NCBI GenBank assembly: GCA_038503075.1
Contig: JBCAML010000020.1
Coordinates: forward strand, 1,240,001 to 1,304,000
Length of the DNA stretch: 64,000 bases
Reading direction: 5' to 3'
Origin: Gyromitra esculenta
Lineage: Eukaryota > Ascomycota > Pezizomycetes > Pezizales > Discinaceae
Both the position numbers and the translations under genes were made by a program. This document shows, piece after piece, positions 60,001 to 64,000 of this stretch. Position 1 is the first letter of the stretch, and each line of letters begins with the position of its first letter. Under the pieces are notes generated by a model. That model saw only the letters and a program-made list of their open reading frames with translations, had not been told where the DNA came from and ran no database searches.

Positions 60001-60055
60001 TGTAAGGGCAATATACAGGGGCGGAAGTTGAGTGAGGGCGTCGGCGACCATGCAT
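57027..60055 (-). CDS. Large disordered, Ser-rich polybasic protein, 992 aa
   Basis: Two exons: 60055-60017 (MHGRRRPHSTSAP) and 59966-57027. The intron (60016-59967) has a GTATAT donor, a GCTAAC branch site and a CTCGCAG acceptor, and both exons are in phase 0. The frame stays open upstream through the intron, but those residues look non-coding and have no ATG start, so I chose the spliced form. Features in order are an Ala-rich SLAAAAAGAALR with TKRMLKRRDSYSS, a long Ser/Arg/Lys-rich region, SPAKSALKHA near residue 380, KKGRVSFSDE near 422, GFWGMFSKKGKKK near 868 and a basic amphipathic end (VKKRKKFTRLRRILGF). No catalytic domain is visible. This layout recalls fungal cortical scaffolds such as the eisosome-associated Seg1/Eis1 group, a tentative comparison. 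The polybasic end could bind membrane lipids. Confidence 0.75.
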
Positions 60056-61757
60056 TGTGAAAATTGCAGACTGCGATGAGCGCTGAGGTGTTTGTGTAAA
60101 GTTGATAGTTGGGAAAATAAAGTAAATTCGTAAAAGAGATCGCCAAGGCGCAGTGCTGGTGGAGAGGGGAGAGTACTGGTCCGGTAGCGAAGGAACAAGG
60201 AACAAGGGAAGGAGAAAGGATCACCCTCTGTGATGTTCAGACGAAGCTTATGGGGGACGTTGGGTGCGACGATTGAAGAGAATGAAGAGTTGGTTTTTTG
60301 CGGTAGGACGCGCACCTGTTGGAGAACACCGCAATCAGAGTATTGACGTCACCAAAAGAATGAGGAAATGTTGGATCTAGATGGATTTTAATGAGGAAAA
60401 CGTGCAGAACGCTACCATTCTTCCAAGGCAGCTCACGGAAAGTGCAATTGAGCTGGAATCTCAGCTTTTGGGGTCCTTTCACTCTTCCCAAGTCACACAA
60501 ATATCCGGGAGGTGTTTCAGGCACAGATATCCCCGGCTCCCGAGCTCCGTTCCTGTTCCTGCGCTAACCCCTTACGTTACGCCGATGGGTACCAAAATCC
60601 CATCATCAATTCACCGTCACCTTCATCGAAAACCTTCTCACCGTGCGGAAAGAGACATCATCACCATCATCATCATCGTCATCGCTTATGCACATGGCCA
60701 AGCAAGTTGTCTCAAGCTCTGCAGAAAGTAAGACATCTTGAGACCATCGCCTAAGCCTAACGAATAGATAGTGCGGCTCTAAAGCTGAACCCCACTAAAC
60801 CCGAAACGTGGTTATCCCGCTGCCTAGATAATACATGTAGCTCCATAATGGCCAGAGAATCATTTCCGACATGTATTCTCTTTTGATGCCAGGAAACTTT
60901 TCGTTCCAGTTTACCTGGACGTAACCCCTCGAAAATCCATAACTATAAAGAACCGATCATCGATAAGATTAACCCCGCCGTACAAACATTAAAAGGAGGA
61001 AATAATTTATCCATTAATCTTACCATAGACATTCCTCAAGCTCTTATCTTCTATTTCCTTTATCCCTGTGGTCACACGCTTCCATGTCCTAGCAGATTAT
61101 GGCTAGCTAGAAGGCGATAGATAAATCAACCTACTGCAGCAGAAACATAATGTAGCATGGATACCAAGCTGGTAGGTCGAGTTAATAGTGAGGGATGCAA
61201 CCGATGCGCATACACATCCAGTAGATGAATTCAATGTAGAGCATGTGGACTAATGGAGATTCGGAGAGCGGAGAGCGGAGAGCAAACGAACACGATATTG
61301 AAGTCGTTGGAACATGGTCAGATGACAAAAGGGCGATAAAAACAAAGTGACTGGGTGGATGCTAAAATTGATGACGACGCATCACATGAATCACAAAATC
61401 GCACTCGTTAAATGTGTGAGTGGGTGTATTTGATTAGGTACGTGTACCTACACGTATGTAACTTCACTACGCCGAAACACTCAAACGGCGATCAAACGCG
61501 CTTCTCGAAAAAGACTCGACAAGGTTTGAGAAATATATTCAAGCAGAGTTTTATTTGAGACAAAAAGGATCTACTTTCTGCAGCACCCGTACCCTTTTCA
61601 TCCTACAGAATTGAAAGCAACAACAACGGCATTCTATCAGACCAGTTCAACTCCAGTAGATTCAGAGATGAATCTGCACAGAATTACACCACTTCCAGCT
61701 TGGCGGAGGCAGTCGATTAAGACTTAGCTGGGTAAAGGGACAGGATAGCTGCACGAC
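60056..61757. other. Intergenic region
   Basis: The first few hundred bases are the likely promoter and leader of the minus-strand gene. A 116-codon plus-strand frame at 60381-60731 owes its length to CATCAT repeats and is not called. The remainder has no supported gene. Confidence 0.4.
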
Positions 61758-61955
61758 TTACAGCACAGAGTAGCCCTCGTCCCATGTCTCATGCATTGAC
61801 TTGCCAATTTTCGTGGAGAAATTTGGGGCTTCTGGAACTATCAGGTTAAGTTCCTCCTCCAGGTTCCATCCGGACGCCCTCGTCCTTATTTGCTCCACGA
61901 TTGTAACGAGTATGAATCTCGGAGGGCTAACTTCCCAACTCAGGAAAAATTTCCC
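61758..61955 (-). pseudogene. C-terminal coding fragment of an unrecognised protein
   Basis: Sixty-five codons on the minus strand read like a real protein end: GKFFLSWEVSPPRFILVTIV, then EQIRTRASGWNLEEELNLIV and PEAPNFSTKIGKSMHETWDE, ending YSVL and TAA at 61758-61760. The frame is closed by a TGA immediately upstream (61956-61958), with no ATG and only a weak acceptor (TATGAG) at the boundary. A further protein-like minus-strand frame (62140-62325, with GCVLRSRRPEEVGKWINLVV) lies upstream and could be an earlier exon of the same gene. Either a poorly resolved intron or gene decay would explain it. Confidence 0.35.
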
Positions 61956-62886
61956 TCATAGCCATCACCCTTAAACTCGTAAAGTGCACTACATATATCG
62001 TAACTCAATGTACTTAGTAGATAGAGAGTTGTGCTTTCCCCCTCCTTCTATTACAAGATTCAACCACGCCCAAAATCCCACTCCTAGCCCTTCCGTATCG
62101 CTTCAAGTCTTCCTTAACACGAAAACCGCGAAAATTCACTTAATATCGATCGCCAGCGACCACAAGGTTTATCCATTTACCTACTTCCTCAGGCCTACGA
62201 GACCGCAGGACGCATCCATCGTTAATCGAAAGCATCTTCGCCTCACATCTTCGCCTCCTCCAACGCCTTAGGTAATCAACCACTGTACGATGCGTCCAAA
62301 TAAAGCAAATATACACAAAAACCAACCATAATAGTCACAAACGATACCGCTCAGATAAGCCCACACTCAAATTCCCTAGCACAACAAAACAGCTCGTCAC
62401 TTATGATATCTATATATATACATTAATATATACCGATCTGAGAAATACCTAATAGGTAATTGCATATCCCTTATTCTGTTGCGAAATTCCACTGGTATTT
62501 AGAGCAGAGACGGTGTGGTGATTAGCGTGTGCTAGACAGAGTGGGCACACCACCCAAGCATATGAGGTGTCGTCCAGGTCACAGAGCTATATATCAGCAC
62601 CCCAGATTCACTGATACTGCCAGTGGCTTCTAATGTGGGTTGGTCGCTATCAACTGGTGCGGCCTCAGTTCCTTTTCTCGTTAAGCCCTGGATTCTGGCA
62701 CACACCTGAAATCAGACGATGGGATATAAAAGCATGACGAAAAGGGTCCGGGTTGATACGCCGTTAGCCGGAAGGGACCTTCAAAGGTAGAAAAGGCCCG
62801 TGAACCGCAAGACAAAACCCATAGCAGAAGAAAAATTCCATAATAATTTTTTTTACTACGGCACTCCCAAAACATCAGGCGATATT
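61956..62886. other. Intergenic region upstream of the RING gene
   Basis: Apart from the possible exon at 62140-62325 on the minus strand, I see no supported gene. It includes the presumed promoter of the plus-strand gene that starts near 62887. Confidence 0.35.
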
Positions 62887-63102
62887 ATGGACGACGCGTA
62901 CGCTGCCATAACCACCGAGTGGCTTGCGGCAGAATCACCTCCACCCTATACAAGCGATTCGGAGAGCCCCAGCGAGCCGGAGGAGGAGGAGCTTCATTTG
63001 TCTACTACTACTCCGCTGGCTCGATATCCTGAGTTTATGTTCATCTAGGACTCGGGGGAGGATCATATATTTCTTCCCTCCTTAGACGGAGGATTTGAAA
63101 GG
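62887..63102 (+). pseudogene. N-terminal part of the RING-finger frame, cut by an in-frame TAG
   Basis: From ATG 62887 the frame encodes MDDAYAAITTEWLAAESPP and an acidic Glu/Ser-rich stretch, then meets TAG at 63046-63048. The same phase stays open and protein-like (DSGEDHIFLPSLDGGFER) into the RING coding sequence that starts with ATG 63103. One nonsense change, possibly CAG to TAG, would account for the split. A short intron removing the stop is not supported by good signals. Confidence 0.5.
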
Positions 63103-63858
63103 ATGACTATCGAGGATACCTTTTCGACGGAAGGGATTCCTTCTCCGGGCTGGTACTATATGCTTGAGCCCTTCGTAGGGGTGCTTCACCGGGTCAATGA
63201 GCAAGATGTTTCTCAGACGGGAGAGTCCCAACCATCCCAAACGCCGCCACCTGAGCACCCTACTACTCCAAAAACTCGAACTATCACTAGTGGTGCAAAT
63301 CCGCTATTACAACCGTCCGCCGAGGTTCAGAGCAACTACGAAATCCCAGAAGCGCTTCAATGCTCGCTCTGCGGAGACCGGATAGAAGTTCGGTTCAAAG
63401 AATGCACCCACGGCACATGCAAGGAGTGTCTTATCGGTACCTGGCGCGGTAGACGCAAGAATCACAATCATCTCCCCATTTGGTTCCCTTGTCCGTTCTG
63501 CAGAGCGGAAATCAATCACATTGGCATCCTGTCGGAGTCTCGACAGCCTCGGTCCCTGGGGTTCGGTGATGATTTTGAGTACGCCGACGTTGTTCTCACG
63601 GTGTTTCGGTGGCAGCCGGTCCGGCGGTGGATTGCGTTGAGGGACGAAAGTGTTGCGCGGCTTCTTGGTTTGAATAATGCGTGCGGACTCTTCTCGGTGG
63701 AGCTTAAGGCGTCTGGGACAGTTGTGGTAGAGCGGCTTAAGTTCCCCGCGTTTTTGAAGGCCCCGGTCGGGGTTCTTCCTCCAGGTACTAGTTGGACTTC
63801 TTTCGTTGTATTTTTTTTCCTAGTCTTGAAAAGCGTAAGTAGGGTTTCTGCGGGTTAG
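63103..63858 (+). CDS. RING-finger (C3HC4) protein, probable E3 ubiquitin ligase
   Basis: Open frame of 251 codons from ATG 63103. Pro/Ser/Thr-rich residues 30-75 are followed by a RING domain with C87-x2-C90, C101-x-H103-x2-C106-x2-C109 and C130-x2-C133, the C3HC4 ligand pattern. RING domains recruit E2 enzymes for ubiquitin transfer. The C-terminal ~100 residues include FRWQPVRRWIALRDES and a hydrophobic end. A strong donor GTAAGT at 63835, on a codon boundary, suggests the last residues of this frame are intronic and that a further exon lies beyond or near the window end. The upstream in-frame segment at 62887-63048, separated by one TAG, suggests the original protein was longer. Confidence 0.65.
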   Translation: MTIEDTFSTEGIPSPGWYYMLEPFVGVLHRVNEQDVSQTGESQPSQTPPPEHPTTPKTRTITSGANPLLQPSAEVQSNYEIPEALQCSLCGDRIEVRFKECTHGTCKECLIGTWRGRRKNHNHLPIWFPCPFCRAEINHIGILSESRQPRSLGFGDDFEYADVVLTVFRWQPVRRWIALRDESVARLLGLNNACGLFSVELKASGTVVVERLKFPAFLKAPVGVLPPGTSWTSFVVFFFLVLKSVSRVSAG

Positions 63859-64000
63859 GGTCGCCTCTGTCAATTCATCGATCTATAGCGAGTGATAGCG
63901 AATGATTATCAAAGGTACTACGGGTGAAAGGGTAAATTTGATGACAGGTGGCGATGTGAGTAAGAGCTGTCAGTCTTTCTTCCCATTCCACAGCTTTCGA
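63859..64000. other. Window end, possible intron or downstream sequence of the RING gene
   Basis: If the donor at 63835 is used, this stretch starts as intron. A CAG acceptor near 63950 is possible, but the window ends too soon to test the frame. Confidence 0.3.

Noticed and set aside
60381..60731. 116-codon plus-strand open frame in front of the 992-aa minus-strand gene
   Set aside because: Contains a CATCAT-derived Ile/His run and lies in that gene's promoter. No domain.
63785..63823. 39-bp GT...AG interval in the RING gene (donor CAG|GTACTA, acceptor TTCCTAG)
   Set aside because: Shorter than usual fungal introns and lacks a branch site. The donor at 63835 is stronger.
1..64000. CRISPR arrays, bacterial operons, rRNA genes, viral genes
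   Set aside because: None present. Repeats are of the eukaryotic tandem or dispersed kind and genes carry spliceosomal introns.

Overview
The window is chromosomal DNA of a filamentous ascomycete (Pezizomycotina). The evidence is short spliceosomal introns with GT...AG ends and CTAA(C/T) branch sites, CT-rich leaders, a BtgC-type membrane-anchored GH17 glucanase, a MedA/Acon-3-type developmental regulator, and large disordered fungal proteins, one ending in a DUF8035-like domain. Repeat-rich stretches would suit a Pezizomycete, but the sequence does not prove the class.

Layout. 0-2.7 kb: no gene; a 36-bp hairpin-forming repeat and a CTG microsatellite. 2.7-5.1 kb: four-exon btgC-like gene. 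8.1-9.0 kb: F-box/ankyrin gene with a frameshift near its 3' end. 9-19 kb: no credible gene. 19-22.95 kb: upstream region of the medA-like gene, whose last 1.5 kb contains no ATG at all. 22.95-25.5 kb: three-exon medA-like gene. 25.5-39.7 kb: gene-poor, with microsatellites, a possible G-quadruplex tract, a three-copy dispersed repeat, a 55-bp minisatellite and a decayed gag-like retrotransposon fragment. 39.7-42.5 kb: large disordered protein with a DUF8035-like domain (minus), with a probable 5'UTR intron. 46.0-47.05 kb: degenerate repeat array. 49.6-50.7 kb: single-exon orphan. 51.5-52.3 kb: protein with four 28-residue repeats. 52.6-56.0 kb: a two-gene segment duplicated in tandem, one copy of gene A decayed. 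56.2 kb: tRNA-Leu(CAG), minus. 57.0-60.06 kb: 992-aa disordered polybasic protein (minus, two exons). 61.76-61.96 kb: orphan C-terminal coding fragment (minus). 62.9 kb to the end: RING-finger gene split by an in-frame TAG and possibly running off the window.

The genes do not form a pathway or cluster. The recognisable ones are housekeeping or developmental: cell-wall glucan remodelling, conidiation/morphogenesis regulation, ubiquitin-type adaptors, and a possible cortical or membrane-associated scaffold. They sit as islands between long repeat-bearing intergenic stretches. I did not find a convincing new multi-gene system. The most unusual signals are the ATG-free medA leader, the tandem two-gene duplication whose secreted-protein gene lacks a start codon, the 46-kb repeat array, and three genes interrupted by a single frameshift, stop or start change.
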